Under the pieces are notes generated by a model. That model worked only from the letters and a program-made list of their open reading frames with translations, did no database searches and was not told the origin of the DNA. 32,081 nucleotides of DNA from an uncultured Pelagibacteraceae bacterium. GTDB lineage: Bacteria > Pseudomonadota > Alphaproteobacteria > Pelagibacterales > Pelagibacteraceae. Shown here one piece after another: positions 18,038-24,823 of this stretch (within the stretch, counting starts at the first letter, position 1; each line of letters opens with the position of its first letter). Both the position numbers and the translations under genes were made by a program. The stretch lies in assembly GCA_902592985.1 (NCBI GenBank), contig CACJGR010000013.1:1-32081 (forward strand). The letters are read 5' to 3'.

Positions 18038-18822
18038 TAAAATATATTTTAATTTTAGTTTTATTTTGTTTTAAAGTTTCAGCAGTAGAATTTAACGGTA
18101 AATTCATCCAAGGACATTTTATAATTGGAAAAACTGATCCAAGCTCAAAAATTATAATTGATAAAAGACAAGTTAGAATTTCTAAAGATGGCTATTTTGC
18201 TTTTGGAATTGGTAGAGATAGAAAATATGATGTGGTTATCACTGTTGAGAAAAACGGAGTTAAAGATAAAATTACAAAAAGAGTTCAAAAAAGAAAATAT
18301 AACATTCAAAGAATAGATGGCTTAGAAGAAAAGAAAGTAACACCCCCTGAAGAAGTTTATGCAAGAATTAAAAAAGAAAATAAATGGATAGCTGAAGCTA
18401 GAGCTGTTGATAGTAATTTAGATTTTTTTAAAGATAAATTTATATTTCCTGTTGAAGATGCCATAATTACTGGAGTTTATGGAAGTCAAAGAATTTTAAA
18501 CGGCAAACCTAGATGGCCTCACTATGGTTTAGATTTTGCAAAAGATGAAGGAACAGCTATAAAGGCTATGATCAGTGGAACAGTAACTTTAGCCGAGCCA
18601 GATTTATATTATACAGGAGGAACTTTAATCTTTGATCATGGACATGGTATTTCCACTTTATATATGCATATGCATGAAATATTTGTTAAAAAAGGCCAAA
18701 AAGTTGAGCAAGGAGATATTATTGGAACTGTTGGTTCAACAGGAAGAGCAACTGGAGCACATCTTGATATAAGATTAAACTGGTTTGATGTTAGAATCGA
18801 CCCAGCAACGGCATTAAAATAA
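18022..18822 (+). CDS. M23-family metallopeptidase (exported)
   Basis: The product is 266 residues with a signal peptide (IIKYILILVLFCFKVSA). A beta-rich N-terminal region precedes a LytM/M23 domain (about 140-266). HYGLDFA gives the zinc ligands H167 and D171; LYMHMHE holds H216 and H218; the usual final HxH motif reads HLDI (H247, D249), with Asp in place of the second His. I recall HLD as a recurrent variant in proteobacterial M23 proteins, so this need not mean loss of activity. Likely role is trimming of peptidoglycan cross-links in the periplasm. It overlaps the SDR gene by 16 bp. Confidence 0.87.
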   Translation: MDSKIIKYILILVLFCFKVSAVEFNGKFIQGHFIIGKTDPSSKIIIDKRQVRISKDGYFAFGIGRDRKYDVVITVEKNGVKDKITKRVQKRKYNIQRIDGLEEKKVTPPEEVYARIKKENKWIAEARAVDSNLDFFKDKFIFPVEDAIITGVYGSQRILNGKPRWPHYGLDFAKDEGTAIKAMISGTVTLAEPDLYYTGGTLIFDHGHGISTLYMHMHEIFVKKGQKVEQGDIIGTVGSTGRATGAHLDIRLNWFDVRIDPATALK

Positions 18823-18823
18823 A

Positions 18824-19978
18824 ATGGCACTTCATTTTAGCAAAGAAGAGTTTTCAAATAGAAAAAGAAATGTTTTAAAATCGATGAAAGAGCAAAATTT
18901 AAATGCTCTTTTAATGTTTAAACAAGAATCTATGTATTGGCTTACAGGATATGATACATTTGGTTTTGTTTTTTTTCAGTCTTTAATACTTAGAGATGAT
19001 GGGGAAATAACTTTGTTAACAAGAGCACCAGATTTAAGACAAGCACAAAACACTTCAAATATAAAAAATATAAAAGTTTGGGAAGATAAAGAAGGATCTG
19101 CCCCATCAGATATTTTAAAAGAAATATTAATAGACCTAAACCTTAAGGGAAAAAACATTGGTATTGAATATGATTCATACGGTTTAACTGGGAAAAATAC
19201 TTTAAAACTTAATATTTCATTAAAAGGTTTTGGAAATTTGTTAGATAAATCTGAATTAATTTCTTATTTAAGGGTTATTAAATCGGATGAAGAGATTGTT
19301 TATGTTAAAAAAGCAGCAGAACTTGCAGATAATGCTCTTGATGCCGTATGGAAGACAGCTAAAGCTGGAGTGAACGAAGGAAAAATTTTAGCTGAAATGC
19401 AAAAGGTTGTTTTTGAAGGTGGCGGTGATTACCCTGCTAACGATTATATAATTGGTTCTGGTCACAATGCCTTGCTTTGTAGATACCAATCAGAAAAAAG
19501 AATATTGGATCAAGAAGATCAATTGTCAATAGAATGGGCAGGTACATACAAACATTATCATTCAGCAATGTTTCGAACCATCCCAATTGGTAAGGCTCAT
19601 AAAAATCATTTTAAAATGTATGATGCTTGTGCTGACGCATTAACCAATTGTGAAACAAAACTTATCCAAGGAAACAAAGTTGGAGATGTTTTTGATGTAC
19701 ACGCAAAAGTATTAGACAGTCATGGATATAAAAATTCAAGAATGAATGCGTGTGGTTATTCATTAGGGTCAACTTTTGCACCTAATTGGATGGACGTCCC
19801 ACCTATGATCTTCACTGGAAACCCATTAATTATTAAACCTGGAATGGTATTCTTTATGCATATGATTCTGATGGACAGTGAGGCGCAATTAGCAATGAAT
19901 CTGGGCGAGACATATTTAGTCACCGAAACTGGCAATGAGAGATTAGGCAAACAAAAGTTAGATTTAGTGGTTTTGTAG
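18824..19978 (+). CDS. M24-family creatinase/prolidase-like hydrolase
   Basis: The 384-residue product has the two-domain pita-bread fold architecture: an N-terminal creatinase-like domain (about 10-145) and a C-terminal M24 domain. In true metallo-aminopeptidases the first metal ligand lies in a D-G-x-x motif; here that region reads SIEWAGTYKHYHSAMFRT (from about 235), with Glu and Ala instead. Other regions, such as GSGHNALLCRY (H214) and PGMVFFMHMILMD, resemble ectoine hydrolase (DoeA) and creatinase relatives. So a metal-independent amidinohydrolase or amide hydrolase is more likely than an Xaa-Pro peptidase. It starts 1 bp after the M23 gene and ends the operon. Substrate unknown. Confidence 0.8.
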   Translation: MALHFSKEEFSNRKRNVLKSMKEQNLNALLMFKQESMYWLTGYDTFGFVFFQSLILRDDGEITLLTRAPDLRQAQNTSNIKNIKVWEDKEGSAPSDILKEILIDLNLKGKNIGIEYDSYGLTGKNTLKLNISLKGFGNLLDKSELISYLRVIKSDEEIVYVKKAAELADNALDAVWKTAKAGVNEGKILAEMQKVVFEGGGDYPANDYIIGSGHNALLCRYQSEKRILDQEDQLSIEWAGTYKHYHSAMFRTIPIGKAHKNHFKMYDACADALTNCETKLIQGNKVGDVFDVHAKVLDSHGYKNSRMNACGYSLGSTFAPNWMDVPPMIFTGNPLIIKPGMVFFMHMILMDSEAQLAMNLGETYLVTETGNERLGKQKLDLVVL

Positions 19979-20020
19979 GGTTTGTTATTAGTCTAGCATA
20001 TAGTCTCAAAAATTATCTAT

Positions 20021-20086
20021 ATGCAGTATTTCTTTGTTCCTATAATTGCTGTGATTGTACTCGTACTTATCTTTATGCTGATCTGA
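20021..20086 (+). CDS. Candidate 21-residue membrane peptide
   Basis: The frame MQYFFVPIIAVIVLVLIFML from ATG 20021 encodes essentially one hydrophobic helix of 21 residues and stops at 20086. It lies 42 bp after the M24 gene and antisense to the end of a signal-peptide stub. Such short single-helix proteins exist, but with no Shine-Dalgarno sequence visible and high A+T, chance is a serious alternative. Confidence 0.3.
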   Translation: MQYFFVPIIAVIVLVLIFMLI

Positions 20087-20126
20087 TCTTTCTTCCTTTA
20101 ACCACGATCCCTAAAAGTTTTTTCAT
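20073..20126 (-). pseudogene. Signal-peptide stub (MKKLLGIVV then unrelated residues)
   Basis: The minus-strand ATG at 20124-20126 encodes MKKLLGIVV with the same codons as the intact gene at 22270, then departs (KGRKIRSA) and stops after 17 residues. It begins 23 bp after the stop of the pilin gene at 20150. The same order, pilin then signal-peptide start, is seen in the 4.4-5.6 kb module. I take it as the 5' remnant of a lost secreted-protein gene. Confidence 0.6.
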
Positions 20127-20149
20127 TTTGAAGTCTTTTTTCTGCGTTT

Positions 20150-20626
20150 TTAATCAATTGTAAATTCATTGTATAAAGCGGTAGTTTCTCCATAACAAGT
20201 AGATATTCTTACTAAAGTTGTACTACCAGAATTAATATTGCTAACCATAACACCACCACTGTTATATTGAATATTACAAGATTGATTTGCATGTGGACCA
20301 TTTAAAGCAACAACATTTTCTTTGTAGGATACAAATGGATTGAGAAATTTTCCATCAAACGCAGCCACAGCTGATTTTCCTATTTCATTTGTAGTATATC
20401 TATCAGAACAGTTAAGATTTCCATCCATAACTTTGGTTTCACCCGTATCGCATTTTTGAATTTCTGCTTTTATAAATCTTATAGTCTGAGCATGCATTTG
20501 TTTTACAACATTTTTTTTGGCTGCATTTGTATACCCACTATATGCAACTACTCCTACTGCAGCTAGTATTCCGATGATGGCGACAACGACTAGGAGTTCT
20601 ATTAATGTGAAACCCCTTTGTTTCAT
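20150..20626 (-). CDS. Type IV pilin-like protein, variable C-terminus
   Basis: This 158-residue prepilin has leader MKQRG and mature start FTLIELLVVVAIIGILAAVG. The conserved helix block ends at YSGYT; the remainder has Cys at EIQKCDT, LNCSDR, QSCNIQ and STCYGE, suggesting a two-disulfide globular head. A TTGACC-N16-GATAAG promoter ends only about 8 bp before the ATG, so the mRNA may have almost no 5' leader. To its right is the first tRNA-Met fragment (20710-20733). It is the only single-pilin module of the three pilin loci. Confidence 0.87.
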   Translation of the reverse strand: MKQRGFTLIELLVVVAIIGILAAVGVVAYSGYTNAAKKNVVKQMHAQTIRFIKAEIQKCDTGETKVMDGNLNCSDRYTTNEIGKSAVAAFDGKFLNPFVSYKENVVALNGPHANQSCNIQYNSGGVMVSNINSGSTTLVRISTCYGETTALYNEFTID

Positions 20627-20634
20627 AGAAACAC

Positions 20635-20662
20635 CTTATCACTGTGTCCTATATATGGTCAA
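20635..20662 (-). promoter_or_regulatory. Boundary element / putative pilin promoter
   Basis: On the minus strand TTGACC (20657-20662) and GATAAG (20635-20640) are 16 bp apart just before the pilin ATG at 20626. On the + strand the same bases are a copy of the 20-bp boundary element, TGTGTCCTATATATGGTCAA (20643-20662). It ends 47 bp before the tRNA-Met fragment. About 95 bp from here through the tRNA fragment is similar to 24824-24922. Confidence 0.5.
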
Positions 20663-20709
20663 TAATTTTGAAATATTGAATAAGTTATACCAATCTTCAT
20701 TTTAGACTC

Positions 20710-20733
20710 CTGACCTCGGGCTTATGAGTCCCG
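20710..20733 (-). repeat. tRNA-Met anticodon-arm fragment, copy A
   Basis: Bases CTGACCTCGGGCTTATGAGT and the following CCCG match the anticodon arm and variable loop of an elongator-type tRNA-Met (CAT anticodon) on the minus strand. The match stops at the end of the anticodon stem, and there is no acceptor, D or T arm. It separates the single-pilin module from the MORN/protease gene, whose stop is 7 bp away. Confidence 0.75.
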
Positions 20734-20739
20734 TGATCA

Positions 20740-21990
20740 TTATCGATATTTACTAAAGAATGCTTTTTGATTATTAGCATCTGCAATCATTTTTTTAATT
20801 TTTGCTTCAGTCATATAACATTCAAGATAAACTGTTGCTTTAGTAATTAGTTGTCCTAAATCTTTATTAGATAAATCTCTATCATTTGGTGGTAGGAATT
20901 TTAAACCATTTGAGCTTGCAAATATTTTCAGAGTTGATGATTTTATTCCAAAGTTAAAACTTTCAACTCCTTCTTTTTTTCCATACGCTGCAACAGCTAC
21001 TCCTACAATATTTCCTTTTTGATTCATCACCGGGCCACCACTGTTCCCTTGATTTAACGCTGCATCTGTTTGAAATTCAGAAAAATTATCTCCATAACCT
21101 GAAAGTGATGTTATGCTACCTTTAGAAGTTTTAATTGATGAGCTAACTTTTTTTCCTAATGGATAACCGGCAATAATAATATTTTCTAGTAACGTAGCAT
21201 CTTCTGTAGCTACTGAATAAACTTGTTGAGGGGTAATGTTGCTCTTTAATATTGCAAGATCGTTCATTTTATCTACTGCCAAAATTTTTGCTTTAATGTC
21301 ATCACCTTTAAAACTTACTTTAACAGCATCACATCCTTCTACTACGTGGTGATTGGTTATTATATGCCCTGATCTTGATACAAAAAAACCTGAACCTGAT
21401 GCAGCAGCAACCACTTTATTATCATCAGATTGGATTTCTGTTGTATAACCTTTAGCTAATTGACCTTTATTCCAGATACCATTTCTAACTGTTCCATCTG
21501 CATACGTGTGTGTTCCTTGTCCGTGTTGATAACCATCTTTCCATAAACCAATGTATTTGTCTCCATTTTCCCATGTGTAAGTTCCATGTCCGTGTAAAAC
21601 GTCATCTTTGATTTCTCCAACATATTTGTCTCCAGCAAAATCTCCTGATACCCATATGAAAGTTCCTTGTCCGTCTCCTTTACCTTCTTTATGGTTTCCA
21701 ATGTATTTGTTTCCACCTGCCCATGTGTAAGTTCCTTGTCCATGCATTTGATCATCTTTAAATTCTCCAACATATTTGTCTCCAGCATTTTCTCCTGATA
21801 CCCATATGAAAGTTCCTTGTCCGTTTGCTTTACTATTTTTATGGTATCCAACGTATTTGTTTCCACCTTCCCATGTGTAAGTTCCATGACCATTGATACA
21901 ATTACCAATACAATTTGCAAAACTAACATTGCACCACAACAAACCCAGAGCCACGATCCATAAAAATTTTGTGATCAGATTATTTTTCAT
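20740..21990 (-). CDS. Secreted MORN-repeat protein with trypsin-like serine protease domain
   Basis: The 416-residue product begins with a signal peptide of the local family (FLWIVALGLLWCNVSFA). Residues 35-175 are MORN repeats of the form GxGTYTWxxGxKYxG; within them a 50-residue unit (36-85) is repeated (86-135) and partly again (136-166). A trypsin-like S1C/DegP-type domain follows, with H215 (TNHHVVEG), D244 (NDLAILK) and S317 (QGNSGGPV), so the full triad is present. No PDZ domain is seen. It should act in the periplasm or be exported. The gene fills a whole module between tRNA-Met copies A and B. MORN plus protease on one secreted chain is an uncommon combination. Confidence 0.85.
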   Translation of the reverse strand: MKNNLITKFLWIVALGLLWCNVSFANCIGNCINGHGTYTWEGGNKYVGYHKNSKANGQGTFIWVSGENAGDKYVGEFKDDQMHGQGTYTWAGGNKYIGNHKEGKGDGQGTFIWVSGDFAGDKYVGEIKDDVLHGHGTYTWENGDKYIGLWKDGYQHGQGTHTYADGTVRNGIWNKGQLAKGYTTEIQSDDNKVVAAASGSGFFVSRSGHIITNHHVVEGCDAVKVSFKGDDIKAKILAVDKMNDLAILKSNITPQQVYSVATEDATLLENIIIAGYPLGKKVSSSIKTSKGSITSLSGYGDNFSEFQTDAALNQGNSGGPVMNQKGNIVGVAVAAYGKKEGVESFNFGIKSSTLKIFASSNGLKFLPPNDRDLSNKDLGQLITKATVYLECYMTEAKIKKMIADANNQKAFFSKYR

Positions 21991-22001
21991 TGCAAAAAGA
22001 T

Positions 22002-22029
22002 ACTATCACTGTGATCTGTGTGCGATCAA
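22002..22029 (-). promoter_or_regulatory. Boundary element / putative promoter of MORN-protease gene
   Basis: On the minus strand TTGATC (22024-22029), 16 bp, then GATAGT (22002-22007), with the ATG 11 bp further at 21990. On the + strand 22010-22029 reads TGTGATCTGTGTGCGATCAA, a copy of the boundary element. It ends 50 bp before the core of tRNA-Met copy B. Confidence 0.5.
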
Positions 22030-22079
22030 TATTTTAATAATTAGTAATTATCATTATTTTTAAATGATTCCGAACCTTT

Positions 22080-22128
22080 GACCTCGGGCTTATGAGTCCC
22101 GCGCTCTAACCAACTGAGCTACCCCGCC
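22080..22128 (-). pseudogene. tRNA-Met 5' part, copy B (acceptor 5' strand to variable loop)
   Basis: The minus strand from 22128 reads GGCGGGGTAGCTCAGTTGGT and continues through the D-arm, the anticodon arm with CAT, and the variable loop. After that the T-arm is wrong and the 3' acceptor strand is missing; downstream is plain A+T-rich sequence. So this is a truncated tRNA gene. The missing 3' part is present in copy C at 23787-23843, which shares 29 bp (22080-22108) with this copy. Confidence 0.85.
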
Positions 22129-22200
22129 ATCTTATTCGTATTGATATATAATACTTTTTATTTTTTAAGCAATCAAGAATTGTCTAATTTCCTTTTTTAT

Positions 22201-22220
22201 TGTGTCATATGTGAGTCAAG
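22201..22220 (+). repeat. Boundary element, left copy of the four-gene module
   Basis: TGTGTCATATGTGAGTCAAG lies 50 bp before the first gene of the module. Its partner at 23746-23765 (TGTGTCACACGTGTGTCAAG) is after the last gene, in the same orientation, and matches at 17 of 20 positions. A partial third piece, GTGAGTCAAG, is at 22237-22246. They could be recombinase or regulator sites. Confidence 0.55.
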
Positions 22221-22269
22221 AACATATGTATTTTTAGTGAGTCAAGTTTTATACTAACGTATAGAAATT

Positions 22270-22707
22270 ATGAAAAAACTTTTAGGGATCGTGGTTCTAA
22301 GTTTGTTGTTGTGCAGCGTTGGTTATACAAAAAATTGCACAGAAAAAGATGAAGAAGACGCTAAAGAGTTTAGCGAATTGTATGGAGATAAAAGAACCTA
22401 CACAGCCGAAGAAGCGTATAGCATTGGAAAAAAAATTGTTGATATATTTAAAGCTAAAGATCTGAAAAAGCTTGTTTCAATGTTTGATGGCGAGTTAAAA
22501 GCAGGTCCACCTTTATCTTATTTTAAAAACAAAACATTTGATGAAGCATTTCAACAAGGTTTTCAAGATATGATAATTAATTCAAAAATATGGTGCAATA
22601 TAGCCGATAGCAACCATGGTTTCACCGTAGGAAATACTTTAATTTGGTTTGATAAAACTAAAAATAATAGATGGGTGATTAGAAAAATTCATTATAATGT
22701 AGAATAA
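22270..22707 (+). CDS. Secreted protein of unknown function, MKKLLGIVVL-type signal
   Basis: The product is 145 residues with signal peptide MKKLLGIVVLSLLLCSVGYT. The mature part holds an acidic helical segment (AEEAYSIGKKIVDIFKAKD), a middle region KKLVSMFDGELKAGPPLSYF and a C-terminal beta-like part ending WVIRKIHY. The layout vaguely recalls small alpha+beta periplasmic domains, but I cannot name a family. Two Cys in the mature part (NCTEKD and IWCNIA) may form a disulfide. It is the first of four head-to-tail genes, with no base between its stop and the next ATG, in the module between tRNA-Met parts B and C. Confidence 0.75.
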   Translation: MKKLLGIVVLSLLLCSVGYTKNCTEKDEEDAKEFSELYGDKRTYTAEEAYSIGKKIVDIFKAKDLKKLVSMFDGELKAGPPLSYFKNKTFDEAFQQGFQDMIINSKIWCNIADSNHGFTVGNTLIWFDKTKNNRWVIRKIHYNVE

Positions 22708-23007
22708 ATGAAAAAACTTTTAGGGATAGCGGTTCTGGGAATGCTTTGGTGCAATTTATCTTTTGCTGAAGAAATTGAATACTCAGCGTCAGATTTAATT
22801 AAATTAGGCTATGTTTTAACTCACGTAACACAAACAAGTAATCAATTTGTTTTGATGTATACGTTTGAAAAAGAATTAAGACCTGGCAAAAATTATTTAG
22901 GGGCTACAAGTATTGTTACGTGCCATATTGCTTTAGATAAAAAAAAAAATAGAGGTAGCTGCTATTCTGTTGCTGATTGGGATAAAGCAAATGTAGGCAC
23001 TAATTAA
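22708..23007 (+). CDS. Small secreted protein, paralogue of the next gene
   Basis: The product is 99 residues with signal MKKLLGIAVLGMLWCNLSFA. The mature domain contains DLIKLGYVLTHVTQTSNQFV followed by YTFEKE and two Cys (TCHIAL and GSCYSV). The same pattern (LKEKGFVLTHVSSDESNV... FFEKDN... Cys) recurs in the next gene, so the pair arose by duplication. The start directly follows the previous stop and the stop directly precedes the next ATG, giving no room for separate promoters. Function unknown; a small disulfide-containing periplasmic domain. Confidence 0.75.
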   Translation: MKKLLGIAVLGMLWCNLSFAEEIEYSASDLIKLGYVLTHVTQTSNQFVLMYTFEKELRPGKNYLGATSIVTCHIALDKKKNRGSCYSVADWDKANVGTN

Positions 23008-23274
23008 ATGTTTCACTTCGTAAAAAAACTTTTAGGGATCGTGGTTATATGTTTATTATGGAGCGCTACACTTTTTGCAGAAGATCATTATCAAACTTTT
23101 ATGACGGAATGTAATTTAACTATCAAGCAACTTAAGGAAAAAGGTTTTGTGTTAACTCATGTTTCAAGTGATGAAAGTAATGTAAATTTATTTTTTGAGA
23201 AAGATAATGAGTTATATCAATTCCGTAAAGCTTATGGGCACTATGGTTATTTTTGTTATAATTTAACAAAATAA
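23008..23274 (+). CDS. Small secreted protein, paralogue of the previous gene
   Basis: The product is 88 residues. The ATG at 23008 adds MFHF before the usual VKKLLGIVVICLLWSATLFA, an extension not seen in sister signals; a GTG at 23020 is an alternative start. The mature part (about 65 residues) has GFVLTHVSSDE and FFEKDN like its neighbour and two Cys (TECNLT and YFCYNL). It has no recognised family. The 24 bases encoding KKLLGIVV are the same as in the gene at 22270 and in the broken stubs, so the repeat is conserved at DNA level. Confidence 0.72.
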   Translation: MFHFVKKLLGIVVICLLWSATLFAEDHYQTFMTECNLTIKQLKEKGFVLTHVSSDESNVNLFFEKDNELYQFRKAYGHYGYFCYNLTK

Positions 23275-23280
23275 TAAGTC

Positions 23281-23700
23281 ATGAAAAAAAAATTATCAGT
23301 TTTGTTTATAGTTTTATTGTTATGCAATAATAGCTATGCCAAAGATTTAACAGGTACAATAATTTATTGCGAAAATTGGAGAAATAAAGCTTTTAGTTTT
23401 AGAAAAAACCCTGAAGCATGGAAATATACTACTTTTGAATTTATAACCAGTTTAAGTGTTGATGTAATATCAATAAGAAAATTTAAATTAGAAGAGTACA
23501 GATACGATTATAAAGTAGAACTACAAAAAATTATAATGGAATCATATAAAATTCGTTACAGCATAGACAGAAAAAAACTTACTTTAAATGATGATAAGCG
23601 TTGCAAGATAATTAAAAATGAAAACTTTAAACCTAAAGAAATTATGAAAAAAAATCTTGATAAAGTAATTGCAAAACAAAAACAACTTAACAAAATTTAG
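23281..23700 (+). CDS. Secreted protein of unknown function
   Basis: The product is 139 residues with signal peptide MKKKLSVLFIVLLLCNNSYA, a more distant version of the local signal family. The mature part is very basic, with two Cys (IIYCENW and RCKIIK) and a C-terminal helix rich in Lys. It begins 6 bp after the previous stop and ends the four-gene set. No family is recognised. The downstream gap to 23745 contains no clear terminator. Confidence 0.68.
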   Translation: MKKKLSVLFIVLLLCNNSYAKDLTGTIIYCENWRNKAFSFRKNPEAWKYTTFEFITSLSVDVISIRKFKLEEYRYDYKVELQKIIMESYKIRYSIDRKKLTLNDDKRCKIIKNENFKPKEIMKKNLDKVIAKQKQLNKI

Positions 23701-23745
23701 CATTATAAAAACAACTTCCCGAGTTCTCAAAATTCCGTTTCTGAG

Positions 23746-23765
23746 TGTGTCACACGTGTGTCAAG
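23746..23765 (+). repeat. Boundary element, right copy of the four-gene module
   Basis: TGTGTCACACGTGTGTCAAG is the direct partner of 22201-22220. It contains a partial dyad (CACACGTGTG) and ends 42 bp before the shared 44-bp repeat at 23808, the same geometry as at the other tRNA-Met copies. Confidence 0.55.
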
Positions 23766-23868
23766 AATTGACTAAACGTTCTAGAATGGTAGCGGGAAGT
23801 GGGATCGAACCACTGACCTCGGGCTTATGAGTCCCGCGCTCTATTAGAGTGAAGGCTTTACGGTTCAT
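23761..23868 (-). pseudogene. Chimera of pilin start and tRNA-Met 3' part (copy C)
   Basis: The ATG at 23866-23868 overlaps the stop of the upstream pilin (TAATG) and encodes MNRKAFTLIE, a pilin start with Ala instead of the required Gly at -1. After Glu the sequence changes without a break into tRNA-Met: anticodon arm, variable loop, T-arm and acceptor 3' strand with encoded CCA (23787-23843). The joint is at the bases CTCTA common to both parents. Read through, it is a 35-residue nonsense frame. It is therefore both a broken third pilin and a 3' tRNA fragment. The tRNA 5' strand and D-arm are missing here and found in copy B. Confidence 0.8.
23808..23851. repeat. 44-bp direct repeat, left copy (tRNA-Met/pilin chimera)
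   Basis: These 44 bp are identical to 24894-24937 in the same orientation. They run from the tRNA T-stem through the anticodon arm into the pilin-leader sequence. The two copies are 1,086 bp apart and enclose exactly the two pilin genes, the structure expected of direct repeats left by site-specific insertion or a tandem-type duplication. Confidence 0.85.
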
Positions 23869-24335
23869 TAATTACCACTAATTGTATCCTCAATCACCTT
23901 ACCGGTGCAAAGAGTCCTTAGTCTGATTGTGTTATTGTTTGTGTAATAATAAGTTCTTCCATCATATTTTGGTGTTCCGCTATTTCCATACCAGCCATTT
24001 ATATCTTTTGGATTATATGGATTCTTTAAGTAGTTTGTCATATGTATTCCGACATTTTGGGATAAAGATTCAAAAGTATTTGAGCAGTTAAAAGAGTATT
24101 CTGCTCCCTGTTTTTGACTAGTAGACCAAGTTCTTAAAGTTATTGTATTTTCAATCTCACATAGCGTTTTTTTTTCTACAATAACCTTTATAATTTTATT
24201 GTGATTATCTTTGCAAACGTTTTCTTTAGCACTAGCCGTATACCCGCTATAAGCAACCACACCTACAGCAGCCAGAATACCGATGATGGCAACTACGACT
24301 AGGAGTTCTATTAATGTGAAGCCTTTTTGGTTCAT
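23868..24335 (-). CDS. Type IV pilin-like protein, variable C-terminus
   Basis: This 155-residue prepilin has leader MNQKG and mature start FTLIELLVVVAIIGILAAVG. The conserved part ends at YSGYTASAKENVCK. The variable tail has Cys near VCKDNH, TLCEIE, FNCSNT and TLCTGK, consistent with two disulfides. Its tail resembles that of the next gene upstream (24339-24815), with shared elements such as TNYLKNPY and YYTNN versus TNYAKSPY and YYPES, so these two are recent duplicates. It is separated from it by 3 bp and followed by a broken third pilin start. Confidence 0.87.
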   Translation of the reverse strand: MNQKGFTLIELLVVVAIIGILAAVGVVAYSGYTASAKENVCKDNHNKIIKVIVEKKTLCEIENTITLRTWSTSQKQGAEYSFNCSNTFESLSQNVGIHMTNYLKNPYNPKDINGWYGNSGTPKYDGRTYYYTNNNTIRLRTLCTGKVIEDTISGN

Positions 24336-24338
24336 ATG

Positions 24339-24815
24339 TTATGGATATTGATCCTTTGGCCACTGATATGATGTTGTTTTTCCACGACATTTTGCTCTTA
24401 ATTTAAATCCAGCTGACTCGGGATAATATGAAATTTGACCGTCTTTAGGTGGATCACCTATATAGCTTAAAATTTCAAGTCCATAAGGTGTATCTTCATA
24501 AGGACTCTTTGCATAGTTTGTAAAATGTTTAACTGTCTCTCCAGCTATTGTTCCAAAATTTGTACAAGATACATCTCTCGCTGCACCTTCGGTATTATTT
24601 GTGTATTGAGTTTTTAAAGATACTTTTCCATCAATATCACATATGGCCCAATGCTGATTAATTAATCTTTTTAAAGTTGCATAGTGATTTAAGCATACTT
24701 TCTCTTTAGCGCTAGCTGTGTACCCATTATAAGCAACCACTCCTACTGCAGCAAGAATACCGATGATAGCTACAACTACTAAGAGTTCTATCAATGTGAA
24801 ACCCCTTTGTTTCAT
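24339..24815 (-). CDS. Type IV pilin-like protein, variable C-terminus
   Basis: This 158-residue prepilin has leader MKQRG and the standard helix, with NGYT instead of SGYT at the end of the conserved block. Cys in the tail (VCLNHY, AICDID, VSCTNF, AKCRGK) match those of the sister pilin. It is the first gene of its module; a TTGATC-N16-GATAAT promoter ends about 8 bp before the ATG, so the transcript would be almost leaderless. The right-hand 44-bp repeat is about 80 bp upstream. Role in attachment or DNA uptake is inferred from the family. Confidence 0.87.
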   Translation of the reverse strand: MKQRGFTLIELLVVVAIIGILAAVGVVAYNGYTASAKEKVCLNHYATLKRLINQHWAICDIDGKVSLKTQYTNNTEGAARDVSCTNFGTIAGETVKHFTNYAKSPYEDTPYGLEILSYIGDPPKDGQISYYPESAGFKLRAKCRGKTTSYQWPKDQYP

Positions 24816-24823
24816 AAAAGGAT

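Noticed and set aside
21456-21929. 157-codon frame inside the MORN gene
   Set aside because: It is an out-of-frame reading of the repetitive MORN DNA; the in-frame gene has a signal peptide and catalytic triad.
22069-22128. An intact tRNA-Met gene
   Set aside because: The 5' part is perfect, but the T-arm and the 3' acceptor strand do not pair and CCA is missing, so it is a fragment.
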